From Nymphalis io (lineage: Eukaryota > Arthropoda > Insecta > Lepidoptera > Nymphalidae): 64,000 bases of DNA. The number at the start of each line of letters is the position of its first letter. Within the stretch, counting starts at the first letter, position 1. Below the pieces are notes generated by a model. The model saw only the letters and a program-made list of their open reading frames with translations. It did not search any database and was not told where the DNA came from. The stretch covers positions 14,641,001 through 14,705,000 of the forward strand of contig NC_065891.1 in the NCBI RefSeq assembly GCF_905147045.1, read 5' to 3'. This document shows positions 50,701 to 58,300 of the stretch, piece after piece. A program made the position numbers and the translations under genes.

Positions 50701-51277
50701 TGGCGGGCTCCGAGCGCCCCGACTCGTCTTCACCCCCCTCGCCGCCCTCGCCGCGCTCCCCGCGATCCCCACGATCCGCGCGTTTGTCGCCGCGGAGGAC
50801 CCTTCCCCTTCCTCTCGATACCGATTCGGCGACAGATGACCATGAGCCTTTACGGTTTACGGACGGTGAGTACTTATTCTAGACTCGATACCCGTGACTT
50901 TACGATTCGATTTCAATTAATCGAGTACCGTGGCCCATCCCCCAGCCTCATCGTATTTGCTGAACGTGGACGAGTACTCCCCGGCCGGAGACGAGGGGAC
51001 GCTGCGCGCCCGTACGATTCGCGAACCAGACGCCCACAGCCTCATCACGATGCTCGGTGAGCACTCGAAAGGCAGCGGAACGGTGCAAGTAATAAGACAC
51101 AACACGGAAAAAATGTTTTTTGTAATTATTCCAGAGGAGCGGCATTCACTGCTAGGCGACGAAGGATCGTGCAGCGACCTGTCCGCCAACCTGTGCGAGA
51201 TAGAGGACTCGGAGGCGGAGGAGGCGAGCGCGCCGCCCGCAGTGCCGCCGCCGCCGGCGCGCCACACGGACGTGTGA
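29649..51277 (+). CDS. kug: Fat-like giant protocadherin (kugelei / FAT1-3 orthologue), 34 coding exons
   Basis: Single-pass plasma-membrane cadherin of the Fat-like class, which in insects organises planar polarity and collective migration of epithelia. My exon model, phase-checked at every junction: 29649-32708, 32784-33063, 33141-33247, 33345-33555, 33629-33819, 33969-34118, 34261-34422, 34509-34713, 34817-34956, 35040-35281, 35357-35788, 35864-36086, 36171-36272, 36347-36571, 36783-37310, 37389-37667, 37744-37876, 37954-38178, 41109-41345, 41629-41838, 42150-42559, 42676-43132, 43221-43535, 43625-43783, 44041-44330, 44399-44657, 44941-45110, 45645-45866, 45950-48484, 48559-49174, 49993-50469, 50554-50865, 50946-51056, 51135-51277. 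Total 13,818 nt, 4,605 aa. Order: signal peptide, 34 EC, EGF, Cys-rich, LamG, 4 EGF, TM (about 4295-4317), cytoplasmic tail. One LamG, the YHWD motif and the HTDV end point to Fat-like rather than Fat or Dachsous. The start is the first ATG after the acceptor at 29632-29633 and opens a signal peptide. Confidence 0.93.
32784..33819 (+). CDS. kug: kug coding exons 2-5: end of EC9 to start of EC12
   Basis: Four exons (32784-33063, 33141-33247, 33345-33555, 33629-33819) separated by introns of about 73-97 nt. They complete EC9 (ending DVDENAHAP), EC10 (ending EDVNDMAP), EC11 (ending LDLNDHAP) and open EC12 at TQRFYDVHVP. Each EC shows the usual LDRE and DxGxxP-type core motifs. The introns at 33064 and 33556 are phase 1 and split the Gly codon of the FSIDxxTG motif, an intron position that recurs elsewhere in the gene. 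GC content rises sharply in the last exon of this group. Confidence 0.9.
33969..34118 (+). CDS. kug: kug coding exon 6: acidic 50-residue insert inside EC12
   Basis: A phase-0/phase-0 exon of exactly 150 nt (residues 1284-1333). About two thirds of it is an acidic Glu/Asp/Ser-rich run (for example EAESEAEAEDEDEGSG), followed by a short Trp-containing segment ending GTYITT. It is inserted between the first beta-strand of EC12 (FYDVHVP) and the AALDSDAGENG motif. The final GTYITT supplies the strand that normally precedes the LDSDAG motif, so the exon cannot be removed without damage to the fold, but the acidic part looks like an added surface loop. The acceptor ctttttag ends at 33968 and the donor is CACG|gtaaaa. 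Confidence 0.82.
34261..38178 (+). CDS. kug: kug coding exons 7-18: EC12 to EC21
   Basis: Twelve exons (coordinates in the gene entry) of 102-528 nt with introns mostly of 70-110 nt. They encode the rest of EC12 through the middle of EC21. The region is very GC-rich, with Ala/Arg/Gly-rich loops. Several closing linkers lack a good DxND motif: NDANEGGVTF after EC13, REPDNSGLAF after EC18, WGGGAAPAW after EC20. Core LDRE or equivalent motifs remain in most repeats. GC-rich sequence creates long open frames in other phases and on the minus strand; these are shadows. The last exon ends ..FDT plus one base (phase 1). Confidence 0.88.
40086..40290 (-). repeat. tRNA-headed SINE (family B), minus copy lacking the head
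   Basis: Reads on the minus strand as the body and tail of family B, ending at ACAGGCTGTTACGGTTACGG. The body includes CACATGTGAATTCTACC and TTCATCTCGTGCTTTACGG; the tRNA-like head is absent. Confidence 0.75.
40294..40445 (+). repeat. tRNA-headed SINE (family B), plus copy, head and part of body
   Basis: GCCGAGATGGCCCTGTGG (A-box region) and GGTTCAAACCC (B box, 40344-40354) are intact Pol III promoter boxes. It continues GCACCACTGAATTTTCATG, then decays after about 150 nt. It abuts the minus copy at 40290 head to head. Confidence 0.8.
41109..45866 (+). CDS. kug: kug coding exons 19-28: EC21 to EC30
   Basis: Ten exons after the largest internal intron (38179-41108). The junction 38178/41109 restores the TGSLVARAALDYE core of EC21, supporting direct joining. 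Exon 24 ends at VLQ and exon 25 begins TGATGGCGG at 44041, restoring LMADDPDSGSNG across the junction; this acceptor lies in an unremarkable context and is the least obvious of the set. Linkers include LDVNDCAP, EDVNDCAP, ADLNDNPP, LDVNEHAP, VDYNDCPP, LDVNDNPP and DDVNDNAP. EC23 and EC25 end without a DxND motif. Exon 28 is moderately AT-rich again. Confidence 0.88.
43784..44040 (+). other. kug: kug intron 24
   Basis: A 257-nt AT-rich intron. The acceptor chosen (aatccgctag, ending 44040) keeps the MADDPDSGSNG core of EC27 in frame; an earlier AG at 43991 leads into a stop. Confidence 0.7.
45127..45388 (-). repeat. SINE-like element, family A, in kug intron 27
   Basis: A diverged minus-strand copy between exons 27 and 28 (intron 45111-45644), from the T-run at 45121 to CCAGACGGGCTTGCACAAAG. 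A 104-codon minus frame here is a repeat shadow. Confidence 0.72.
45950..48484 (+). CDS. kug: kug coding exon 29: EC30-EC34, furin-like site, EGF1, Cys-rich segment, LamG
   Basis: A long uninterrupted exon (845 codons, residues about 3209-4053). EC30 to EC33 close with ADVNDNPP, TDSNDNAP, LDANDNPP and the degenerate EESQYPP. EC34 is followed by a membrane-proximal module containing SRTRRQ (47612-47623 codes the RTRR), a plausible proprotein-convertase site. Then come EGF1 (VCGGCVHGTC to GDRCE), a short Cys-rich stretch (CHCDSSTCDPSVGQCCEG), and a laminin-G domain starting at VAHLSGDGYLAYRL near residue 3910. The distal 200 nt are extremely GC-rich. The donor after EQ is at 48485. Confidence 0.92.
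48559..49174 (+). CDS. kug: kug coding exon 30: end of LamG and EGF2-EGF5
   Basis: Completes the LamG fold (VTYGFHGCITDIKLSG carries the typical terminal Cys). It then encodes four EGF modules with regular six-Cys spacing: GPCAAQPCYNGGTC, DPCASQPCLHGGFC, WCAAGVCAHGGSC and DVDECVGEPCLNGATC. The last begins DVDEC and has the pattern of a calcium-binding EGF. The exon ends in phase 1 after DKT, and the Gly of the last EGF is completed by the next exon, 818 nt downstream. Confidence 0.92.
49175..49992 (+). other. kug: kug intron 30
   Basis: An 818-nt AT-rich intron separating the extracellular EGF exon from the transmembrane exon; nothing recognised inside. Confidence 0.8.
49993..50469 (+). CDS. 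kug: kug coding exon 31: end of EGF5, transmembrane helix, start of cytoplasmic tail
   Basis: Finishes EGF5 (GMNCGNPLY), then a short juxtamembrane stretch and a hydrophobic helix WPLGVAVAALLLLSALILLP (about residues 4295-4317), followed at once by the stop-transfer cluster RRTRRPR. The first 135 or so tail residues contain Pro-rich and basic segments and the conserved-looking LEGIPPDYLRNLNIDPVD region. The tail of Drosophila Kug is known to contact actin-regulatory partners. Which residues do this here cannot be read from sequence alone. Confidence 0.92.
50554..51277 (+). CDS. kug: kug coding exons 32-34: distal cytoplasmic tail with YHWD motif and PDZ ligand
   Basis: Three exons (50554-50865, 50946-51056, 51135-51277). 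YHWDCSDW (residues about 4447-4454) matches a motif I know from vertebrate FAT1 tails. After it comes a Ser/Pro/Arg repeat-like stretch (SPPSPPSPRSPRSPR), then NVDEYSPAGDEG, then GSCSDLSANLCEIE. The last four residues are HTDV, a class I PDZ ligand (T at -2, V at 0) comparable to the HTEV end of FAT1. The intron 51057-51134 is 78 nt with no stop in frame, so retained transcripts would remain coding. Stop TGA is at 51275-51277. Confidence 0.93.
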
Positions 51278-51514
51278 CGGCGGCGCGCGGCCCGCCAGCC
51301 GCCCGCGCCCCGCGCGCGCCCCTCGCCCCCCTCGCGCGGCCTCTAGCGCGAGCTCGGCGAGTGCGTCGGCGCACACTCGCAGGACCGGACCGATTGACGT
51401 TCAGTGCTTCGTATTCGCTGTACCTCCGTCATCGTGGGGACAGTGATCATCAAATTTATTGTAGACAAATTATAACTGACTTCGAAATAGTGTATAACAC
51501 ATAAATGTGTGTAA

Positions 51515-51546
51515 TAACACTTTAAACGGTGTCGTTTAAAGTGTTA
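51515..51546 (+). promoter_or_regulatory. Perfect 14-bp inverted repeat (hairpin) in kug 3'UTR
   Basis: The left arm TAACACTTTAAACG and right arm CGTTTAAAGTGTTA are exact reverse complements separated by GTGT. In RNA this is a stable stem-loop about 240 nt after the stop codon. Confidence 0.75.
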
Positions 51547-51807
51547 CTTAATATTTTTCTAAAATATGGGAATTTATCGAATAACATATTACGTTGTAAC
51601 CACTTGAAAGCTGACTTCCGCACTATATAGTGGACGACGATGTATTCGTTTGGAAAAATTGTAATAAGATCGATGTTCAGTGTTTTGCGTTAGGTGTACG
51701 TGACGCAGATATTAGTATAATTGTACACTGAGTAGTTAGACATTTGGCCTTCCGCCGCCGCGCATGCGCCGCCGAGCTATGCGTAAACTTGTGACTATGT
51801 ATAAACT

Positions 51808-51858
51808 TGTAAATATGTATCTAATGTAAGAGGAACCGATGTTGTATTTATGTATATA
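51808..51858 (+). promoter_or_regulatory. Pair of Pumilio-type elements in kug 3'UTR
   Basis: TGTAAATA (51808-51815) and TGTATATA (51851-51858) both fit the UGUAnAUA consensus of PUF-family RNA-binding proteins and lie 43 nt apart. Binding is an inference from motif only. Confidence 0.45.
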
Positions 51859-52196
51859 ATGTAGGCGTGGCCGTGAGGACGAGTGTGGGCGGCGCCACGG
51901 TGGCGGGCCGTATCGTTTTGTACGATTAAAAATATGGTGCTCCGACTATAATTTCATATCATGACTTTAAAGTATGCATTTACAAACCTCTCTCCTTCTA
52001 GGTTAGCCGTTATCTTAAGGAATCTATTTTTATATGTGTACAGTAAGTAGCGTAGAGCGGCCGCCGGCGAACCTGACTGACTGCAAACGATCGCCGCGCG
52101 GTGCGCATCAATTTTGTTACTAAAATTGTTCACAAATTTGAACGATTAATAATTTATTTAACTATTGTTATAAGTTTTGACACAACTAATGAAGCG

Positions 52197-52202
52197 AATA
52201 AA
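52197..52202 (+). terminator. Canonical poly(A) signal AATAAA of kug
   Basis: AATAAA within GCGAATAAAAGTACAAG, the first canonical hexamer in good context downstream of the kug stop, followed by a T/G-rich downstream element. Confidence 0.6.
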
Positions 52203-52225
52203 AGTACAAGTAATACTTAAAACTA

Positions 52226-53444
52226 CATGTGTTTCATTATCCTTTAGTCTATAAATAATTTAATTGGTAAAATAAACCGCTTCGCCTTCGTCATAATCTA
52301 AAATCTAGTTTAACGGGATAAAGGCTGTGATAAAGGTTATAGAAATAACAAATATTCACAACACACTCATCTTTTCGTATTTATGATATGAATGTGATTA
52401 TTATTAATCTAGGAATTAAAGAAAAACAATTTTTTTTTAAATGATTGTTTTGGTTATGGTAATTCACAAATCTACACACGCGATAGCGTGTCAAGCCAAG
52501 TTCAAACTAACAGAACTACCGAGCAGCACCCTGTGTAATATAACACGAACCATTTGGAGCCACTTTTGACCCCTGCGTAACTCAAAAACTATTTCACGTA
52601 AACTTGTCAAATTTGGTTCAAATATTGAGACTTGCGAGATATATATGTAATCCAAATTTCATAAACATACAAACGGTTATTTAGATATTAACGTCCAAAA
52701 ATCGTCATTTGTATCACTAACTGACCTATACATCAAAGCTCTAACCCAGTTCCAGATGACCTAGAAAGTTCAAATTTGGCACCCAGGTTGGGTGAATACA
52801 AAGGAATAAATCAGAAACTAGTAAATTTTTATCATTTTATTATAATTTTTCAATTAATTTCTATTAGGAACACTTACTATAACAATATACATATAAATAT
52901 TATAGCCGTCGCTAGTTCTAAAGCTGTAAGTTTTCATTTTATTCTTCCGAAAATTTGGCTTGCTGGTAGAAACTAGCCATCGAACATAGGGCTCTTCCAT
53001 GACTATTTTAGTAGGTACTTAATAATAATTTGTATATGAGAACTAGCTAAGTCTAGACCTTAGGCTTTAATATATTATCCTAAGTTATAAGAAGAAATGA
53101 TATTTTAAGTTTTTATAAAATATTTTATGTTGTTATAAAGAAATTTCAGGACTGACCATTGAACTTGGCTCTCATTTCACATTTATGTTTTCAATGGGTA
53201 GCCATATTAACTTCAAAATGGGCAGTTATTTTGCAATTACAGACAGATCCTTCAACTTCATTTATATGAATAGATAAATAGTAAACATCAGTATTATAGT
53301 TAATATCTTTAAGGTGTCTAACCTAATACCTACATATCGACAATTATATACAGCTATGTATAACTCTCGTATTATATACCGTAGGTGATGTGTTCTGACC
53401 CCCATCTCTATAACTTTAAAGCTACGTCCAGTAACCGAAATGAA
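52226..53444. other. Downstream flank, non-coding
   Basis: AT-rich sequence after the kug poly(A) site. The stretch 52540-52800 (around TTTTGACCCCTGCGTAACTC) has the look of an interspersed repeat, but I see no second copy in the window. No gene recognised. Confidence 0.4.
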
Positions 53445-53722
53445 TCAGCTTACTCAACTCAGTAGCAGCCCGGAGTCTGAAAGTTGGAAGTGTGTACACT
53501 AACGTGCCTCGGAAAGCACGTAAAGCCGTTGGGTACTGCGCCTGAACTCTTTCCGGTCGTGTCGGATTGCCGTCCTATCAGATTATGAGAGTTAACGAAT
53601 AGAGAGTGCACCTGTGTTTGCGCACTCACTTGTGCACTATAATATCTCCTGCGTAGTTGGCTAATCTCCCTTCAGATTAGCCACCGTAGCCGAAATCGAT
53701 CTGGAGGACATTATAATACTTT
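53445..53722 (-). repeat. Interspersed repeat family C, best copy
   Basis: Minus-strand copy: CTCAGTAGCAGCCCGGAGTC, GTGCCTCGGAAAGCACGTAA, GTTTGCGCACTCACTTGTGC and CTAATCTCCCTTCAGATTAG. Blocks match the copy at 17405. Confidence 0.65.
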
Positions 53723-53800
53723 TTGTATATATGGAATTATGATTTATCACCTTTTTGAATATAGGGAAGTATGCCTTATATACTTATCGTAACTGATAAT

Positions 53801-54257
53801 GTCAATGTGTCAAAAACAAAATGTCAATGACAATGTATGAAAGTGAAACTGTCAAAGTCTATGTGTCAAAGTCAACGTGTCAAAGTTAATCTGTGAATAT
53901 CAATCAGCCATAGTCAATGTGTCAAAGTCAATCTGTCAGTGTCAAAGTCAATCTGTCAAACTGTCAATGTCAATGTATCAAAGTCAATGTTTCAAACTCA
54001 ATCTGTCATCTGTCAATATCAACAATCAAAGCCAACGTGTCCAACTCAATCTGTAAATGACAATCAATCAAAGTCAATCTGTCTATGTCAATGTGTCAAA
54101 CTGTCAATCTATCAAAGTCAATGTGTCAAAATCAGTATCTCAGTGTCAACTGTCAAAGCCAATGTGTCATACTCAATCTGTAAATGTCGATTTGTCAAAG
54201 TCAATCTGTCAATGTCGATGTATCAAAGTCAATCTGTCAAAGTCAATGTTCTGTCAA
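53801..54257 (+). repeat. 14-bp minisatellite block, GTCAAAGTCAAT orientation
   Basis: Imperfect tandem units such as GTCAAAGTCAATCT and GTCAATGTGTCAAA, mostly 14 nt with variants. It ends abruptly at LINE sequence (TCTAAGGTCTGGAGTTTTGT). Frames of 155 and 81 codons rich in Ser/Lys/Val/Gln/Cys come from the repeat and are not genes. Confidence 0.85.
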
Positions 54258-55015
54258 ATTCTAAGGTCTGGAGTTTTGTGGCCAGTGTCTGGTCGCCAAT
54301 GAGCATAGCACGACGATCCACTGAATTCAAAGCTTCAAGCTGGTACTTAGCAGAGCCGTCCCATAAATGGCTGCAGTACTCCATGCACGATCTGACTTGG
54401 GCTTGATATAGAGTCAGAAGCTGTTCCGGTGTGAAGTAATGCTTGGCCTTATTGAGAATTTCAAGTTTTTTGCCAGCAGTTTTAGCTTTGGATTCAATGT
54501 ATTGTCCAAAGTTGAGTTTGGATATTAATGTAACTCCTAGAAGCTCTATACTGTCGGTGATGGGTACAGATACACTTCGGAAAGTCGGAGTCAGATGGAA
54601 TGGACTCCTCTTGGCGGTGAACAAACACGCTCGAGTCTTGGTAGGATTAAATTTGACTTGGTTATCATCTCCCCAATTCGATACCTCTTCCAATGCCAAT
54701 TGATATGTTCTACCAAGGCCTCCCTGTGCTCACGAGTTTCTGCTGCTTTAGCTCTACGTCACAGTGCTGTCGTCTACGTACCCAAAGATACCGGGTTTCA
54801 GCAGATCGTTTATATGCAGCAGGAAGAGTGTAGCGGAGAAAATTGATCCCTGAGGAACACCGGCATTAATCGCTATTAGATCAGACGAGAAGCCATCTAG
54901 GACAACTCGAAATGATCGTCCACTCAGGAAATCTGATATCCAGTTGCAAAGGCCAACAGGTATCCCGTAGCTAGGAAGCTTGCTCAGAAGTCCCTTATGC
55001 CAGACCCGGTAATCT
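54250..55015 (-). mobile_element. Jockey/CR1-type LINE fragment with mutated RT box
   Basis: Minus-strand ORF2 piece: GLLSKLPSYGIP, AINAGVPQGSIFSATLFLLH, then YVDD (54769-54780) where active elements have YADD. After a break come FNPTKTRACLFTAKRSPF and VRSCMEYCSHLWDGSAKY. Clearly the same family as the 21487-24025 LINE. It lacks both ends and is bounded by the minisatellite on the left. Confidence 0.78.
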
Positions 55016-55020
55016 GTCTA

Positions 55021-55212
55021 TCACTCCATCCATACAAAATAGCACATAACCACATTAACCTTAGTTAATCTATTACTTATTGTCCGATTTATTTTAGATG
55101 GGTCGAACTCTGGGACAACATTAGAACTTGAAAAGTGTTCCTTACTGTAACTACCATTTATACTCTGAATAATATCGGTAAATTTTGAAATTAACTCACT
55201 CGCTGAATCCAT
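55021..55212 (-). pseudogene. Possible LTR-retrotransposon gag N-terminal fragment
   Basis: A 63-residue frame, MDSASELISKF to LTKVNVVMCYFVWME. It contains VVPEFDPSKINRTISNRLTK, a layout like the start of the capsid-like region in insect Gypsy-type gag proteins (EFDP..K followed by WLxKVN). The sequence upstream on the minus strand (to about 55460) could be its leader. Truncated; function none. Confidence 0.35.
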
Positions 55213-55796
55213 CCACCTTCCACCAGTTCAAGATCGATTTCATGTTGCTGGTCTCAGTGAATGATGTCACTCCCTGCCGACATTATACGTTCTTTGACCG
55301 CTACAACGGTCTTGGTCCTGGCTCCGGGATCGACAGCGACTTCAACTTCGATTTCTCCCACTTATCTTCTTTGTCGATTGCGGCGCAGTGGCGTGCAAAC
55401 AGTTCTGCTACAGGCCACCCTGCTTCGATGTATTTTGGCAATGCTTAACCCTGGAGATATTGACTGACGATTTTGTTCCATTGAATCGTTCATTATTCTT
55501 ACTGAAATATTTAAAAATATTTGGACATAATTTGTTACATAACAACACGATAAAAGGTACGCAACAGATTTGCGCGTGAAGAGCGATCCCAATTCTGAAT
55601 TTATTAGCATCTACTATTCTTTTTTTAAAATAAAACCAGACATACACGTCACTAAGTATATTCATTTTTGTAAACCACATTATAATATTATACATTAATA
55701 CAGTAAATATAAAGATAGTACAATAACCTCACTTTTAGTTGTTTTTGCTACATAAATGTAATGTAAATCATACCTTTCTTAAAATTACATAGCTTA
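55213..55796. other. Unassigned sequence between retroelement fragments
   Basis: Moderately GC-rich up to 55450, then AT-rich. Probably retroelement-derived by position, but no domain recognised. Confidence 0.3.
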
Positions 55797-56670
55797 CATA
55801 GTTATGATGAGCTGGCTGCCTTCTCTAGCAGATCCTTCTAAGCATATAACGGCGGCTGCACACCATGATCGTGCGTCGGAATCACGTTTAACGGGATTAA
55901 ACTCTGGCCAACTCACGTTTTTGTTCTCATTTGGAGATTTCAATGTTTGAATCAACGCTTGCATTTGTTGATTCTGCATTTCAAACAGTTTTTTTTTTTT
56001 ATATGTCCGGGATGGCAAATGACTCTACTCCACCTGATGGTAAGTGGTAGTAGAGTCCAAACCCGACGACGGCCAGTACAGTCGCGAAGAATGTTCTGTT
56101 CTAGCCGTCACCGCCTTGCCGGCCCGCAAGATGCCTCTTCACGCCTCGTTTGAAGGAACCCGGGTTGTAAGAGGAGGGGAACACGTGAGCTGGTCAATGA
56201 ATGAGTCGCCATTGCGAGTCATTATGGTTGGTACCGTGAGTAGATTCATTTTCACGATTTGATCCCACTTCTGATGTCGGAGGGGACATCAGGTCTTTGA
56301 TCATTATCGTCAAACATCATGTGGGCGTGCAGTGGGTTATCGTGAAATGATCAACTTTAACTTAATATAATCACACTTTATTACACTTTACAATTAATAT
56401 CACACACGAAGTACTTTATGGAACAGTAACACAGTTCCGTGACCTCACTCGACCGATGCTTTGCAGAGAGTGTTCTGCCCGGACCCGAGCCATACCATCA
56501 TGACTCTGTCGAATGCACACTGAAGTTCTGCCGAACCACACCAGAGTCGAGTTCACAACCGTTCGTGCGCCTTTCGTTCCATTGAGTGTCCGTACGATTG
56601 ACCGGATGCGACATACAATTGATTACGCCTTATGTTTAAAAGTTTATAATGCATTATTCCTTACGTGACA
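55797..56670 (-). mobile_element. LTR retrotransposon fragment: LTR, leader and start of gag
   Basis: Minus strand. A probable LTR begins TGTCACGTAAGG at 56670 and contains GTAATAAAGTGTG. A leader with CATCAGAAGTGGGATC (about 56255-56275) follows, which resembles the primer-binding-site region of insect LTR elements. An ATG at 56249 opens a short gag start. After a LINE insertion (55985-56196) gag resumes with FEMQNQQMQALIQTLK and SWPEFNPVKRDSDARSWCAA and stops at 55797. No protease, RT or integrase is present. Confidence 0.5.
55985..56196 (-). mobile_element. 5'-truncated LINE 3' end inserted into gag
   Basis: The same 3' end as at 21487-21695 and 27535-27699: AAACGAGGCGTGAAGAGGC, then ACTCTACTACCACTTACC, then ATATAAAAAA on the minus strand. 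It interrupts the LTR-element gag, so it inserted later. Confidence 0.75.
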
Positions 56671-56700
56671 AAAGTCTTAACACAGTGATGTGAGTGACAT

Positions 56701-57880
56701 CGAAAAATTGACTTTGACATATTGACAAATTGACATTTGACACTGACAGCTTGACTTCGACAGATTAACTTTGACACTGACAGATTGAAATTGACAGATT
56801 GCCATTGACAGTTAGGCTTTGACGTATAAACTTTATCACATTGACATTGACAAATTGAGTTTGACAGATTGACTTTGACACATTGACATTAACACATTGA
56901 CTTAGACAGATTGACTTTGACAGATTGACTTGACACATTGACAAATTGGCATTTGACACTGGCAGCTTGACTTTGACACTGACAGATTGACTTCGGAAAA
57001 TTGACTTTGACTTATTGACAATTTGACATTTGGCAGTGATAGATTGACTACGAAAAATTGACTTTGATATATTGACAATTTGACATTTGACAGTGACAGA
57101 TTGACATCGAAAGATTGACTTTAATACATTGACTTTGACAGATTGACTTTGACACTTTGACTTCGAAAAATTGACTTTGACCAGATTGACTTCGAAAAAT
57201 TGACTTTGACATATTGACAATTTGACATCTGACAGTGACAGATTGACTTCGAAAAATTGGCTGACATATTGACAAATTAACAAAGACAGATTGACTTAGG
57301 CACATTGACATTGACAGATTGACTTTGACATCTACAAATTCATTTCGACACATTGACTTACACAGATTGACTTCGAAAAATTGACTTTGACATATTGACA
57401 ATTTGACATCTGACAGTGACAGATTGACTTCGAAAAATTGCCTGACATATTGACAAATTAACAAAGACAGATTGACTTTGGCACATTGACATTGACAGAT
57501 TGACTTTGACATCTACAAATTCATTTCGACACATTGACTTAGACAGATTGACTTCGAAAAATATACATTGACCAGATTGACTTTGACACATTGACTTAGA
57601 AAAATTGACTTTGACCAGATTGACTTCGAAAAATTGGCTTTGACATATGGACAATATGACATTCGACAGTGACAGATTGACTTTGATACATTGAATTTGA
57701 CAGATTGACTTAGACAGATTGACTTCGAAAATTTGACTTTGACCAGATTGACTTCGAAAAATTGACTTTGACCAGAATCCACTTTGACACATTGACTTAG
57801 ACTGATTGACTTTGACACATTGACTTAGACAGATTGACTTCGAAAAATTGCCTTTGACCTGATTGACTTCGAAAAATTGA
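56701..57880 (-). repeat. 14-bp minisatellite block, ATTGACTTTGACA orientation
   Basis: About 1.2 kb of imperfect 14-nt units: ATTGACTTTGACAC, ATTGACTTAGACAG, ATTGACTTCGAAAA and ATTGACAATTTGAC. It includes a 181-bp higher-order duplication (57183-57363 and 57364-57544). Three long minus frames (101-172 codons) arise from it. Orientation is opposite to the block at 53801. Confidence 0.9.
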
Positions 57881-58300
57881 AATTTATTTATTTATTTTAT
57901 TTTATTTATTTATTTATTTGAGAAACATACAGCATAATATAATACATAAACATTTGCACTTTTACATTCAAACATGGAGCAAAGCCAGCAAAGTTTGCAC
58001 TTTTACATTCTAATATGAAAAGTATTTAAATTGTAATTTATAAAGCAGAACAAATAAAAATATAGGAATATTAATCACAATTACAGTTTTTTAAGGCTTC
58101 TAAGAACTTAAATAAATTTTCCTTAAAGATATCTATTTATTATAATATTTTTTTAATCTTTCTACTCATGTTGCTATAATTATGTGTTAATGTATTTTTA
58201 AAACAAATATTGTAATTGTTGTGGCTACTTTAAAAAGCTTCACATGTTAGCTATTTTCACTAAATTGTTTTACATTTGTCATTAAAACATGTAGTAGCTA

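Larger units (their letters stand above)
51278..52225 (+). other. kug: kug 3'UTR
   Basis: About 0.95 kb from the stop to just past the AATAAA at 52197-52202; a GT-rich stretch (acatgtgtttc) follows within about 25 nt. The first 100 nt continue the GC-rich composition of the last exon, then the sequence becomes AT-rich. It contains a perfect hairpin (51515-51546) and two Pumilio-type elements (51808-51815, 51851-51858). The end is inferred from the poly(A) signal only. Confidence 0.65.

Noticed and set aside
29649..51277. Identity as Fat (ft) or Dachsous
   Set aside because: Dachsous has no EGF or LamG. Fat has two LamG and a different C-terminus. This protein has one LamG and a FAT1-like tail ending HTDV.
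53801..54257. CRISPR-like array
   Set aside because: Units are contiguous 14-mers without unique spacers, in a eukaryotic context with no cas genes.
53939..54406. 155-codon plus-strand frame
   Set aside because: The first two thirds are minisatellite and the end is antisense LINE sequence.
56765..57818. Minus-strand frames of 101-172 codons rich in Ser/Gln/Cys/Val
   Set aside because: They are generated by the 14-bp minisatellite, overlap each other in several phases and show no domain; the unit simply lacks stops.
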